46,453 bases of DNA, taken from Rhodospirillales bacterium (GTDB taxonomy: Bacteria > Pseudomonadota > Alphaproteobacteria > TMED109). How positions within the stretch are numbered: the stretch's first letter is position 1; each line of letters starts with the position of its first letter. A program made the position numbers and the translations under genes. Below are positions 1 to 9,046 of the stretch, in pieces. Below the pieces are notes generated by a model. It was not told where the DNA came from. It saw only the letters and a list, made by a program, of their open reading frames with translations, and ran no database searches. The DNA lies in contig JAPPED010000020.1 of assembly GCA_028824295.1 (NCBI GenBank), forward strand, positions 1 to 46,453, in the 5' to 3' direction.

Positions 1-2
1 GT

Positions 3-1154
3 GTCATCGAGTCGATCGCGCCCCATGATTCGCAGGAACGCTTCGAGGGACTGGGGGCGACCGTGCTGCGCGAGACTGCAGCCTTCACCGGGCCGCGCGA
101 GGTACAGGCGGGGCCGTTCCGGATCCGAGCTAGGCGCTTCGTCATTGCCACTGGTTCCTCGCCGGTGGTTCCCTCCATGCCCGGTCTGGACCAGGTGCCG
201 TACTTCACTAACGAGACCATCTTCGACAACGACGAACGACCGGACCATCTGCTGGTGCTGGGCGGCGGGCCGATCGGCTGTGAACTGGCGCAGGCCCACC
301 GACGGCTTGGCTGCGAGGTCACCGTGGTGGAGCAGGGACGGCTGCTGCGCCGCGACGATCCGGACATGGCCAAAGTGGTGTCCCAGCGTTTCCGGGAGGA
401 AGGCATCACGGTGATCGAGGGAGCGGTCGTGACGTCGGTGGCGGACGCCGACGGCTCGATCCGGCTCACCGTGCAGGACGATCGGGGCTCCCGCGAGGTC
501 GCCGGGACCCACCTGCTGGTGGCGGCCGGCCGCCGGGCGAACGTCGAGGACCTGAATCTCGAGGCCGCGGGGATTCGGCGCCATCGCAGGGGGATCGAGG
601 TCGACGGTGGGCTCCGCACGTCCAACCGCCGGGTCTATGCGATCGGCGACGTGATCGGCCGCCTGCAGTTCACGCACATCGCCGGCTACCACGCCGGCAT
701 CGTCGTGCGCCGGGCGCTGTTCCGGTTGCCGGCGCGCGTCAATGAGGCGGCGGCGCCGTGGGTCACCTACACCGATCCCGAGATCGCGCAGGTCGGACTT
801 GACGAACCGCGGGCTCGGGAGCGGTACGGGGACCAAGTGCGGGTGGTGGAGATGCCGGTCGGCGGCAACGACCGCTTTCGGGCGGAGCGCGAGACGGAAG
901 GGCTGGTCAAGGTCATCGTGCACCGCGGCCGCGTGGTTGGCGCGAGCATGGTCGGCGCCCACGCCGGCGAGCTGATCCAGCCCTGGTGCCTGATGGCCAC
1001 CCACCGGATGAAGGTCTCGCAGATGACGGGCGCCATCCTCCCGTATCCCACCCGCGGCGAGATCAACAAGCAGGTCGCGGGGTCGTACTTCACGCCTGCG
1101 CTGTTTGGCGAGCGGACCCGGAAGATCGTGGGCCTCCTGACGCGTCTTGGGTGA
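3..1154 (+). CDS. Pyridine nucleotide-disulfide oxidoreductase family flavoprotein (5' partial)
   Basis: The frame is open from base 3, so the gene begins before the window and its FAD-binding N-terminus and any CxxxxC redox pair are not visible. The first visible residues (VIESIAPHDSQERFEGLGA) are typical of mercuric reductase and dihydrolipoamide dehydrogenase relatives. A NAD(P) Rossmann motif (LGGGPIGCELAQ) follows, then the second FAD motif (RVYAIGDVIG) and a C-terminal dimerisation domain (PWVTYTDPEIAQVG). The protein ends in LLTRLG, without the vicinal cysteines of true MerA, so mercury reduction is unlikely. Members of this group are often annotated as MerA-like FAD-dependent oxidoreductases of unknown substrate. 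The stop overlaps the probable start of the histidine kinase by 8 bases, which suggests one transcript. Confidence 0.88.
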   Translation, partial: VIESIAPHDSQERFEGLGATVLRETAAFTGPREVQAGPFRIRARRFVIATGSSPVVPSMPGLDQVPYFTNETIFDNDERPDHLLVLGGGPIGCELAQAHRRLGCEVTVVEQGRLLRRDDPDMAKVVSQRFREEGITVIEGAVVTSVADADGSIRLTVQDDRGSREVAGTHLLVAAGRRANVEDLNLEAAGIRRHRRGIEVDGGLRTSNRRVYAIGDVIGRLQFTHIAGYHAGIVVRRALFRLPARVNEAAAPWVTYTDPEIAQVGLDEPRARERYGDQVRVVEMPVGGNDRFRAERETEGLVKVIVHRGRVVGASMVGAHAGELIQPWCLMATHRMKVSQMTGAILPYPTRGEINKQVAGSYFTPALFGERTRKIVGLLTRLG

Positions 1155-2544
1155 GTTGGCGACGAGGGCGGGCGGCCGTCGCCGCGCGCGTCGGTCGCTG
1201 ACGGCGCGGGTTCTCCAGCACACGCTGGCCTTTGCGGCCCTGTGGGCGGCAGCCTCATACGTGACGTCGGTGTCGGCGTACTGGCTGTCGCAGATCGAGG
1301 ACCAGCTCCGCGGCGCCTACGACACGATCAGGGTCGTGCAGGTAGTGTCGGAGGGGGAACTCGACCCCGACCTGCGCCAGCGCCTCCTCGCCTTCACGGA
1401 GACCAACGCCGTGATCCTGCGGACGGGCGACACGTCCACCCTGGTCATCGGCTCCACGCCGGCGGCGGTCGACAAGACCGTGCGGCCCGCTTCGATCACG
1501 TGGCCCGGTCGGGTTCGCCATGCGTTCGACACCCTGATCAACGGGCGCGGGCGCATCCTCAGGATCGTGGGTCCGGCCGAACAGGACCCGAGCGTCGTGG
1601 TCGAGGTGGTGGCGCCGGAGGCACCGCTCGCGGAGGCCGTGTGGCAGCACTCGCTCCGGATGGGCGCCAGCGCGATCGCCCCGTTTATCGCGGTCGGCGT
1701 CCTCCTGTTCTTTGTCCTGCAGCACCAGTTCGTCCGTCCCGTCACCGCGATCATCGAGCGCCTGGCATGGTTTGCCCGCAACCCGGACGACGTGGATACG
1801 ACGGTCAAGACGTCGGATCGCCGCGACGAGATCGGCGATCTGGAGCGTGGCGTGCTGTCGATGCAGGGGAGCCTGCGCGCGCTGCTGCATCGGCGTGATC
1901 GTGAGGCCGCGCTGGGTGCATCCGTGAGCCGGATCAACCACGACTTGCGAAACGTCCTGCAGACCGCCGCTGTGGCGTCGGACCGCATCAAGGCCGCGCA
2001 GGATCCGGCCGTCCGGAAATTGGTGCCGCTGCTGGTCAAGGCGGTGGAGCGGGCCGTGCAAATCTGCACCCGCACCCTCGACTATCACCGGTTCGGGGAC
2101 ACCCCGATCAGGTTGGCCCCGACGCGGCTGCGCGAGATCGCCGTGGAAGTGGGCGATTCGGTGGCGGCCATCCACGAAGGGCGAGTCGAGTGGCACGTGG
2201 ATGTTCCTGGCGACCTGGTCGTCGAGGCCGACCAGGAGGAACTGTTCCGGGCGTTGCTCAACCTGGCCCAGAATGCGACCGAGGCCATGCCCGGCGGCGG
2301 CAGGGTTTCGGTCAGGGCGCGGCGACGACTGAACCACGTTCTGATCGAGGTGGAAGACAACGGTCCGGGCCTGAAAGAAGAGGTACGGGCGTTCTTTGAA
2401 CGACCGTTTGCGGACACCGTGGTGAACGCCCACGGGCTCGGACTTGTCATCGTCCGCGAAATCATGGCCGCGCACGGCGGGACGTTCGAGCTGGGCGAAA
2501 CCTCGCCTTCCGGCACGCGTTTTCTGCTGAAGATGTCCAACTGA
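1147..2544 (+). CDS. HAMP-domain sensor histidine kinase
   Basis: A 465-residue inner-membrane kinase. A hydrophobic segment at about 24-46 and a second at about 178-196 enclose a roughly 130-residue periplasmic sensor region with no recognised domain. A HAMP linker follows, ending in DEIGDLERGV. The phospho-acceptor box is SRINHDLRN (His about 265), the N box LNLAQNATEAM (about 372), G1 EDNGPGL (about 403) and G2 HGLGLVIVREIM (about 430), so all catalytic elements are present. No ATG lies near the start: TTG at 1147 (overlapping the upstream gene) or TTG at 1156 are the best choices, neither with a clear ribosome site. No response regulator occurs in the window, so its partner and signal are unknown. 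Confidence 0.85.
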   Translation: MGELATRAGGRRRARRSLTARVLQHTLAFAALWAAASYVTSVSAYWLSQIEDQLRGAYDTIRVVQVVSEGELDPDLRQRLLAFTETNAVILRTGDTSTLVIGSTPAAVDKTVRPASITWPGRVRHAFDTLINGRGRILRIVGPAEQDPSVVVEVVAPEAPLAEAVWQHSLRMGASAIAPFIAVGVLLFFVLQHQFVRPVTAIIERLAWFARNPDDVDTTVKTSDRRDEIGDLERGVLSMQGSLRALLHRRDREAALGASVSRINHDLRNVLQTAAVASDRIKAAQDPAVRKLVPLLVKAVERAVQICTRTLDYHRFGDTPIRLAPTRLREIAVEVGDSVAAIHEGRVEWHVDVPGDLVVEADQEELFRALLNLAQNATEAMPGGGRVSVRARRRLNHVLIEVEDNGPGLKEEVRAFFERPFADTVVNAHGLGLVIVREIMAAHGGTFELGETSPSGTRFLLKMSN

Positions 2545-2738
2545 CCTGGGCGGCTTCCGAGTCTGCAGGATGGGTCGCGAACGTGTGCGATCGCGGGTAG
2601 TGGACCGGCACCAATGGCGATCGGCGAAGGAGTGTCGAGGTTCTTGCAGTTGGCTGGAAGCGGGCGCGTTGCGCTGGAACACCGTTGGTGTTGATCCAAC
2701 GTTCGGGCCGTAGAGGCCCGCTTGCGCGCAAGATGCCC

Positions 2739-4037
2739 CTAGAAGTCCTTGAGGAAGTACAGGAGGCTGGCGGCGGCAAGTAACCAGACCGCCGGGTGCA
2801 ATTCGCGGGCGTTCCTGGTCACGGTGTTGATCACCGCGTAACTGATGAAACCGATCGCGATGCCGTTGGCAATGCTGAACGTGAATGGCATGACGATCGC
2901 CGTGAGGACTGCCGGTACGTAGGCGCCTGTGTCCTCCCAATCCAGGTCCTTCAACGTCGCGACGAATCCCGTCCCCACGAACACGAGCGCGGAGGCTGCC
3001 GCCCAGCTCGGGATTGTCTTGACCAGGGGCGCAAGAAAGAGGCACAGCAGGAACAGCACGGCGCAGGTGACGGCGGTCAGCCCGGTTCGCCCTCCCTCCC
3101 GGATTCCCGCCCCGCTCTCGATGTAGCTCGTGGTGCTGCTCGTCCCGATCAAGCTCCCCGCGGTGGTGGCGACCGAATCGGCGAACACAGCACGGCCGAT
3201 GTTCTCGATGCTCCCGTCATCCCGGACCCTGCCGGCCACGACAGCGACCGAGGTGAGGGTTCCGGCCGTGTCGAAGAAGTCGAAGAACAGGAACGTCAGC
3301 ACGACCACGATAAGGCCCAGCTCGACTACCGCGGCGATGTCGAGCGCGAACAGCGTGGGGGCGGGGCTCGGCGGCAACCAGGTACCGCCGCCCCACGACG
3401 CATCGCCGACGACAAGGCCGATAACGGTGATCCCGATGATGGAGATGACGATCGCCCCGGTGATCCGGCGCGCATCCAGCAGTGTCATGCCGACGAAGCC
3501 GACGCAGGCGAGCAGCACGGTCGATTGGGTGAGATCGCCAATCGTGACAAGCGTGTCCGGATGGCCAACCACGATGCCGGCGTTGCGGAGGCCAATGAGG
3601 GCAAGAAACAGGCCGATACCGGCACCGATGCCCAGGCGCAGGCTCTTGGGCATGGCTTCGAGGATCCACTGCCGGAGCCCGCTCGCGCTCAGCGCCATGA
3701 ACAGGACGCCCGAACAGAAGACGGCGCCGAGCGCGGCTTGCCACTGGTGTCCCATGCCCAGGACCACGCCGTACGTGAAGAACGCGTTCATCCCCATGCC
3801 GGGAGCGAGCGCTACGGGCCAGTTCGCCCACAGCCCCATGACTCCCGTGCCGATCGCGGCGGCAAGGATGGTGGCCGTGAAGACCGCGCCGAAGTCCATG
3901 CCGGCGTCGCTCAGAATCAAGGGATTGACGACGATGATGTACGCCATGGTGAGGAACGTCGCCGCGCCGGCGATGATCTCCTGCCGGATCGTCGTGCCCT
4001 GCTCCTGCAGCTTGAAGAAACGGTCAACGGCATTCAT
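2739..4037 (-). CDS. NCS2 family purine permease (AzgA/GhxP type)
   Basis: An inner-membrane nucleobase importer of 432 residues, the usual length for the AzgA/PbuG/GhxP branch of NCS2. The N-terminus (MNAVDRFFKLQEQGTTIRQE) and the segments AGAATFLTMAYIIVVNP, ALAPGMGMNAFFTY and GIGAGIGLFLALIGLRNAG are family hallmarks. FLFFDFFDTAGTLTSVA is the conserved substrate and proton motif region, followed by GTSSTTSYIESGAGIREGGRTG. A longer reading from 4064 exists, but ATG 4037 has a GGAG about 10 bases upstream and gives the family start. Hypoxanthine, guanine or adenine with protons is the expected substrate set; sequence alone does not decide which. It is convergent with the histidine kinase and may share its orientation with the amidotransferase upstream. 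Confidence 0.92.
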   Translation of the reverse strand: MNAVDRFFKLQEQGTTIRQEIIAGAATFLTMAYIIVVNPLILSDAGMDFGAVFTATILAAAIGTGVMGLWANWPVALAPGMGMNAFFTYGVVLGMGHQWQAALGAVFCSGVLFMALSASGLRQWILEAMPKSLRLGIGAGIGLFLALIGLRNAGIVVGHPDTLVTIGDLTQSTVLLACVGFVGMTLLDARRITGAIVISIIGITVIGLVVGDASWGGGTWLPPSPAPTLFALDIAAVVELGLIVVVLTFLFFDFFDTAGTLTSVAVVAGRVRDDGSIENIGRAVFADSVATTAGSLIGTSSTTSYIESGAGIREGGRTGLTAVTCAVLFLLCLFLAPLVKTIPSWAAASALVFVGTGFVATLKDLDWEDTGAYVPAVLTAIVMPFTFSIANGIAIGFISYAVINTVTRNARELHPAVWLLAAASLLYFLKDF

Positions 4038-4202
4038 GGCGCACGCTCCGACGTTTTGTCGCAATTGGCGGGCGAAACGGCGCCATTTCTATAACAATTT
4101 GCGATGGAACGGGGTGAATTGGAATTCCCGTGCGGGTCCCGGCTGCATCGAAGCCTGCCGTGGCGTTCGCGCTTCCGCCACCGTGCGCGTGCGGAGGCGC
4201 CT

Positions 4203-4937
4203 TTACCGCCGGCGGACAATGCCCATGAAATTGTCGTAGATCCGGCGCGCGTATCGATTGAACTCGGCCAGGTGTGCCGCCGTGTCAGCCTCGAATGCCG
4301 CGAGCGCCCCGGCCCCAAGCGCTCTCTCCAGCTCCTGCTCGTACTCCGGGATCTCGCCCCATTCACGGACGGTGTCACCGGTGATCTCGACGTGGTACTG
4401 GACGCTGAAGGCACGGTCCCCATAGGCGAGGGCCTGGATGGCACAGTCCGGGGACGACGCGAGCGTCAGTGCGCCCGGCGGCGCTTCCCGCACCTCCGCG
4501 CCGTGCCACTGCAGGCAGGCATGGGCCGCCGGCAGTCCTTCGAAGATCGCACTGGATCGTCCGGCATCCGTCAGCGCGATCTCGAGGATGCCGATTTCCG
4601 GGGTCGCGGCAGGCCCGACCTCGCCGCCGAGTGCCTGCGCGAGGAGCTGATGCCCAAGGCAAAAGCCAAGGAACGGCATCCCGCGGGCCAGGATAGCCTC
4701 GCGGATGGCGGCTCGCTCGGGCTCCAGCCATGGGTGAGCCTCGTCCTCCCACACGTCCATGGGGCCACCCATCACCCACAGCGCGTCGAAGTGCTTTAGG
4801 TCGGGAATCGACTCCCCGTCATCCAGTTCAACCGTGCTCCACGCGATTCCGTCCTGTCGAAGGAAATCCCGGAATACTCCGGGGTGTTCGATCGCGACGT
4901 GTTGAAACACCAGAACGCTGGGCTCGGCTGCGGACAT
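4203..4937 (-). CDS. Type 1 glutamine amidotransferase (GMP synthase-like)
   Basis: A stand-alone class I glutamine amidotransferase of 244 residues. The nucleophile elbow FLGFCLGHQLLAQALGG places the catalytic cysteine at residue 93. The His-Glu pair lies in YHVEITGDT (His182, Glu184), so the triad is complete. The early VMGGPMDVWEDEAHPW segment is typical of the group annotated as GMP synthase-like or glutamine amidotransferase, including gamma-glutamyl hydrolases that act on small conjugates. There is no synthase domain, so it probably hydrolyses a gamma-glutamyl or related small molecule rather than making GMP. Gamma-glutamyltranspeptidase lies just upstream on the same strand, which fits glutamyl-compound metabolism. 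The start has only weak ribosome-site similarity. Confidence 0.85.
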   Translation of the reverse strand: MSAAEPSVLVFQHVAIEHPGVFRDFLRQDGIAWSTVELDDGESIPDLKHFDALWVMGGPMDVWEDEAHPWLEPERAAIREAILARGMPFLGFCLGHQLLAQALGGEVGPAATPEIGILEIALTDAGRSSAIFEGLPAAHACLQWHGAEVREAPPGALTLASSPDCAIQALAYGDRAFSVQYHVEITGDTVREWGEIPEYEQELERALGAGALAAFEADTAAHLAEFNRYARRIYDNFMGIVRRR

Positions 4938-5254
4938 GGCGGGTATCCGTGACGACGGTAGGACAGGGCTACCATATCGGCTTGCGACAGGTTGTCGCCC
5001 GCGCGCAGCAATGCGGCTGGGGCTTGACGGTTGCAGACCCCGGTGGGATCCGGCCCGGCGGGCGTCCGGCGCGCCGCGTCAGCCGGCGCGGAGGGGTGAC
5101 GCGTTCGGGCGTCGGAAACCCAGCGTTCGTGTGCCTGTGGGAATCCGCCCGGGCCTGCTGCCTGCGGGCTTCGAAGCCCAGCCGGGAGGGGTGGAGCTTG
5201 GTCCGGCCTTCGCCGCTGCATCCTCCCCCGGGCAGACCGGCGGCACGTCCCGGT
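4938..5254. other. Intergenic stretch, nothing recognised
   Basis: A 317-base GC-rich interval between ggt and the amidotransferase, both on the minus strand. I see several short GC-rich inverted repeats but no T-run terminator, no convincing gene and no riboswitch core. Confidence 0.5.
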
Positions 5255-7009
5255 CTACGGGATGCTTGCCGTGCCCTCCCGTCTCGGGTCGGCTGCCCCG
5301 GAAAGCCCGCCGTCTTCGCCAACGAGAATGACATTGAGGCCGCTCGTCATCGGACGTGCGGCAACCGTGTGACCCAGGTCGGAGAGGGGCTGCTCGAACG
5401 ATGCGAAGGCAGTGTCGGCTTCGATTTCCGTGGGTCCACCGCGATTGCAGATGTGCGGAAAATCGACCACGGAGGCCGCTTCGAGCTTCCAGTCGACCGC
5501 GAGGACGACGGCCTGCGCGACGTAGCAGATGATGCGGGAGCCGCCCGGAGAACCCAGCACTGCCCGCAGGCGGCCGTCGGCATCGGTGACGATGGTGGGC
5601 GCCATGGAACTCCGTGGCCGTTTGCCCGCCGCGACACGGTTGGCGACCAGCCCGTCAGGCCCTTCGGGTTCAAACGCGAAATCGGTTAGCTGGTTATTGA
5701 GGAGAAACCCTTCCACCATCAGTCCGGAGCCGAAGGCGGTCTCGATGCTCGATGTCAGCGCCACGGCATTGCCGGCACTGTCGACAATCGACAGGTGCGT
5801 GGTCGATGGCTGCCCGGATGAACGGTCATCGCGCTGGCCACCTGGGGCTCCCGGCGGGTCGCCGGGCGCCGCCCGCCCGGCCGCTGCGGCGGTCGGATCG
5901 ATGCTCCCGGCCCGCGCAGCGAGGTACGCCGGGTCCACCAGACCTGCGGTCGGCACTTGGACGACGTCGGGATCAGCCACGTATCGGTCCCGGTCGGCGT
6001 AGGCGAGGCGCGCCGCTTCTGCGAAGAGATGCCAGGGTTCGACCGTGCCGGGATCCATGCGTCCCAGATCGAATGTCTCCAGCATGCCGAGGATTGCCAG
6101 GACCGTCGTGGCCCCGGAACTCGGGGGGCCCATCCCGCACACGCGATAGGTACGGTACTGACCGCACACCGGCTCCCGGAAACGGGAGCTGAAGTGCGCG
6201 AGGTCGGATACCGAGAGCGTGCCGGGCCGGTCCGGATCCAGATTCACCTTGCGCGCGATGGCTTCGGCCAGGTTGCCGCGATAGAGCGCCATCCCGCCGT
6301 CTGCGGCGAGTTGCGCCAGCGTCTCAAAGAGCTTGGGATTGCGCAGTCGATACCCGATGGGGCGGGGGTTGCCGGCCGCGTCGAAGAAATATGCCCGCGC
6401 CTCGGGGTCACGTTCGAGGTGTGGTACGCGAGCGAGCAAGCCGTGCAATCGGGGCTGAACGACGAAGCCGTCCCTGGCAAGGGTCAACGCGGGCTCGAAG
6501 AGCGTGGCCCAGGGGCGCTTGCCAAACTCGGTATGGGCCCGCTGCAGCAGATGCAGCAACCCTGGCACCCCGACGGACAGGCCACCGGCAACGGCGTCGA
6601 AGAATGGAAGCGGTGACGAGGCCGTATCCAGAAAGAGATCGGGGCGGGCGCCCGCCGGGGCCGTTTCGCGGCCGTCCAGCGTACGAATCGCTCCCGATGC
6701 GCCGTCCCGGCGCACGAGAAAACCGCCGCCACCGATTCCGGAAGACTGCGGCTCGACCAATGCCAGCACCAGTTGTGCAGCGATGGCGGCATCGGTGGCC
6801 GAGCCACCCGCGCGGAGGACCTGGACGGCTGCATCCACCGCGCGGGCATCGGCGGCCACGACCATGCTGGTTGCGCCGGTCGCGACAGCTGTGGTCCCGG
6901 TCCCGGTGGACGCTTCGGGTTCGGCTCGCTCGTGGTGATCTGCGGCCACCGTTCCGCCGGCGATCAGGAGGAACGGCAGTACCAGCAATGTCCGAGACGC
7001 GCGTGTCAT
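5255..7009 (-). CDS. ggt: Gamma-glutamyltranspeptidase, exported
   Basis: Periplasmic enzyme that cleaves or transfers the gamma-glutamyl group of glutathione and similar compounds. ATG 7009 gives a clean signal peptide (MTRASRTLLVLPFLLIAGGT, then VAADHH); the longer reading from 7078 would bury it. The 584-residue precursor has the family's length. The large-subunit part includes AAQLVLALVEPQSSGIGGGG and the small subunit begins at the self-cleavage site PSTTHLSIVD, with the nucleophilic threonine at about residue 403. Further family motifs are TSSIETAFGSGLMVEGFLLN, the oxyanion-loop region RPRSSMAPTIV and the glycine pair in LGSPGGSRI. A hydrophilic insert rich in Ala, Gly and Pro (AGRAAPGDPPGAPGGQRDD) precedes the cleavage site. 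The amidotransferase downstream may handle products of the same metabolism. Confidence 0.95.
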   Translation of the reverse strand: MTRASRTLLVLPFLLIAGGTVAADHHERAEPEASTGTGTTAVATGATSMVVAADARAVDAAVQVLRAGGSATDAAIAAQLVLALVEPQSSGIGGGGFLVRRDGASGAIRTLDGRETAPAGARPDLFLDTASSPLPFFDAVAGGLSVGVPGLLHLLQRAHTEFGKRPWATLFEPALTLARDGFVVQPRLHGLLARVPHLERDPEARAYFFDAAGNPRPIGYRLRNPKLFETLAQLAADGGMALYRGNLAEAIARKVNLDPDRPGTLSVSDLAHFSSRFREPVCGQYRTYRVCGMGPPSSGATTVLAILGMLETFDLGRMDPGTVEPWHLFAEAARLAYADRDRYVADPDVVQVPTAGLVDPAYLAARAGSIDPTAAAAGRAAPGDPPGAPGGQRDDRSSGQPSTTHLSIVDSAGNAVALTSSIETAFGSGLMVEGFLLNNQLTDFAFEPEGPDGLVANRVAAGKRPRSSMAPTIVTDADGRLRAVLGSPGGSRIICYVAQAVVLAVDWKLEAASVVDFPHICNRGGPTEIEADTAFASFEQPLSDLGHTVAARPMTSGLNVILVGEDGGLSGAADPRREGTASIP

Positions 7010-7261
7010 GCTTTGGACTGTACCACTTGCCGCGGTACCGCACCTGAACCGGCGCGGCGGTTTCGTGGGCCGTTGCACGACGGGACGCAGGGCGCCACCG
7101 GCAGCCGGTGAGCGCTGCGGGCGTCCGTTGGATGCCGGGAAGCTGCAGGGGCGCAGCCAATTGGCCGCAGCTGGGAACTTGCGTTGGACGGGTCGCAGCC
7201 CGGGCCCATGGCAGCCGGTTCCGACTACGGCTTGAGGATGGATCTGCCCTAGTCTGGTTCC

Positions 7262-7654
7262 ATGGAGAACGGGAGAAAGTTCGGGAAAATCGGGTTCTGG
7301 GTGCTGGGGCTGCTTTGGCTGCCGGCGGGGATCATGGCAACCGCCGCCGTGCGCTTCCCCCCGGAACCCGGGCCATCGACGGAACCCGCCATGTGGATCA
7401 CCGTGGTGGTGATGTCGATGCAGTCACTGGTATTCGCGGCACCGTGCGGCCTGCCACTGGCCTTGGCCTGCCGGCGGGTGTGGCGACTCGGATATGCGCG
7501 CGCCGCCTGGGCTGTCGGCGTGTGCCTCGGCGCAATCACCGTGGCTGCGTCGCTGTTGGTGGGCCTCCTCGGTCCCATCGGAATCCTGGCCTATGCGCTG
7601 GTGCTGAGTGCACCCGTGTGGATGGCTGCCTGGTGGCTGGCCCGCCGTCATTAG
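7262..7654 (+). CDS. Small integral membrane protein, function unknown
   Basis: A 130-residue protein with four predicted membrane segments (about 10-28, 45-65, 75-100 and 103-125) and short charged loops, ending RRH. The ATG at 7262 follows a GC-rich intergenic region with no strong ribosome site. I recognise no family. The regular alternation of hydrophobic spans and the divergent position from ggt favour a real gene over a chance open frame. Confidence 0.6.
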   Translation: MENGRKFGKIGFWVLGLLWLPAGIMATAAVRFPPEPGPSTEPAMWITVVVMSMQSLVFAAPCGLPLALACRRVWRLGYARAAWAVGVCLGAITVAASLLVGLLGPIGILAYALVLSAPVWMAAWWLARRH

Positions 7655-7936
7655 GGGCTGCGGAAGCCTTGGAGGTACCCGCGGCGAGGATCGGACGTCG
7701 GGAATGAAGCCCGGCCGAATCGGGCCCGGCACCGGTTGGTGCAGGCCTGGTACCTGGCGCGACCAACCATGACCCGGTACCCGGAACCAGGGCTGCTTGA
7801 AACCGGCTCAGCCGCGTGGTTCCATCCCGTTCCGACTGGCTCTTCCCAGGAATCAGCGGGAGCAGTTGAAAGCCAGTCAATGGGTCAGGGCGGACGTCAC
7901 TCTTTCTCAGGGTGCGTCCGGGCCCGGGAGATCGCA

Positions 7937-8845
7937 ATGAGTTCCGTCTACCTGTTTTCCGTCACGCCGGATACGCCCCCGGTGGAAACGATCGATTCCG
8001 GTGCAGATGTGTCACTGGTCGTCCGCGGCGCATTCGCGGATGTCGAGGACATTCGCAGCGTCCCGACGCCGTTTACGCCCGCATGCGACGGACATCCGCT
8101 GGCGCCGGTCTCAGGTCCGATCAGGGTCAACGGGGCAGCGCCGGGCGATGCGGTCCTCATCGACATCCTGAAGATGGACGTCCACGAGGACGGGATGACG
8201 GCGATCCTCCGGGACTTCGGTGTGCTGCGGCAGGAGTTCGGTGATCCCAAGCTCCTCCATTGCCCGGTGCGCGACGGTAAGGCGTGGTTTGCAGACCGCA
8301 TCCCAGTTCCGCTGAATCCGAACCTCGGTACCGTGTCGACGATGCCGCCGGAAGGCTACAAACCGTCGTATGCGGGGCCCTACGGCGGCGATTTCGACCA
8401 GAAGGATGCCGGCGTCGGAAGCCGCATCCATCTCCCGGTCATGGTGCCCGGCGCCATGGTCTTCTTCGCGGACCCGCACGCGGCCATCAGCGACGGGATC
8501 ATCACCGGAACAGGTGTCGAGTGCACGGCTACGGTCACTGCCCGGATCACCCTGGTGAAGGATCACCAGGTCGAGCACCCCATCATCGAGTACGGAGATT
8601 CGATCCAGTTCGTGGGAACGGGGCCGTCAGTGGAGGCCGCGACGGAAGCGGCGGCCGAACACGCGGTCGCCTACGTCGCGGCGAACACCGATCTCGACCG
8701 TGAGGAAGCGTACATGCTGCTCAGCATCGTCGGGGAACTGCGGATCGGCACGTCACCGCGTCCGATCATGGCTGCGCGGCTGATCGTGCCGCGCGAGACG
8801 CTGATGAACACCGGCTGGAGCGGGCCCGTTACGGCCTCGGGGTGA
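7937..8845 (+). CDS. Acetamidase/formamidase family protein
   Basis: A 302-residue cytosolic amidohydrolase of the FmdA/AmdA family, which releases ammonia from formamide, acetamide or other short amides. Family features visible are the early PVETIDSGADVSLVVRGAFA, the motif HPLAPVSGPIRVNGA followed by GDAVLIDIL, and the metal-site region VFFADPHAAISDGIITGTGVE with the conserved GxGVE. The open frame extends upstream to 7736, but ATG 7937 has GGGAG seven bases before it and matches the family start. The length is on the short side of the family. It is isolated between two intergenic gaps of about 200-280 bases. Other amide-cleaving enzymes in the window suggest a shared role in nitrogen scavenging. 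Confidence 0.88.
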   Translation: MSSVYLFSVTPDTPPVETIDSGADVSLVVRGAFADVEDIRSVPTPFTPACDGHPLAPVSGPIRVNGAAPGDAVLIDILKMDVHEDGMTAILRDFGVLRQEFGDPKLLHCPVRDGKAWFADRIPVPLNPNLGTVSTMPPEGYKPSYAGPYGGDFDQKDAGVGSRIHLPVMVPGAMVFFADPHAAISDGIITGTGVECTATVTARITLVKDHQVEHPIIEYGDSIQFVGTGPSVEAATEAAAEHAVAYVAANTDLDREEAYMLLSIVGELRIGTSPRPIMAARLIVPRETLMNTGWSGPVTASG

Positions 8846-9046
8846 CGGGCCTGCCTGGGGCGGCCGGCGAGCAATGCATCGGCGGATCAGGCCCAGTGGA
8901 CGATGGCTCGTCGACATGCGGCGGAGCGGCGGTTTGCTCCTGATGTCCGGCCGGTACACCGGATGCCACTTAGGCTGATCCTCGACACGCCTTGACGCAG
9001 CGGGTCCTAGTGCCGCACCCTCACCCGTGGATGTAGCGGAACCGGG

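Noticed and set aside
1255-3045. Open minus-strand frame of 596 codons opposite the histidine kinase
   Set aside because: It is antisense to a complete kinase with all motifs and is full of Arg, His and Pro runs, as expected for a shadow frame in GC-rich DNA.
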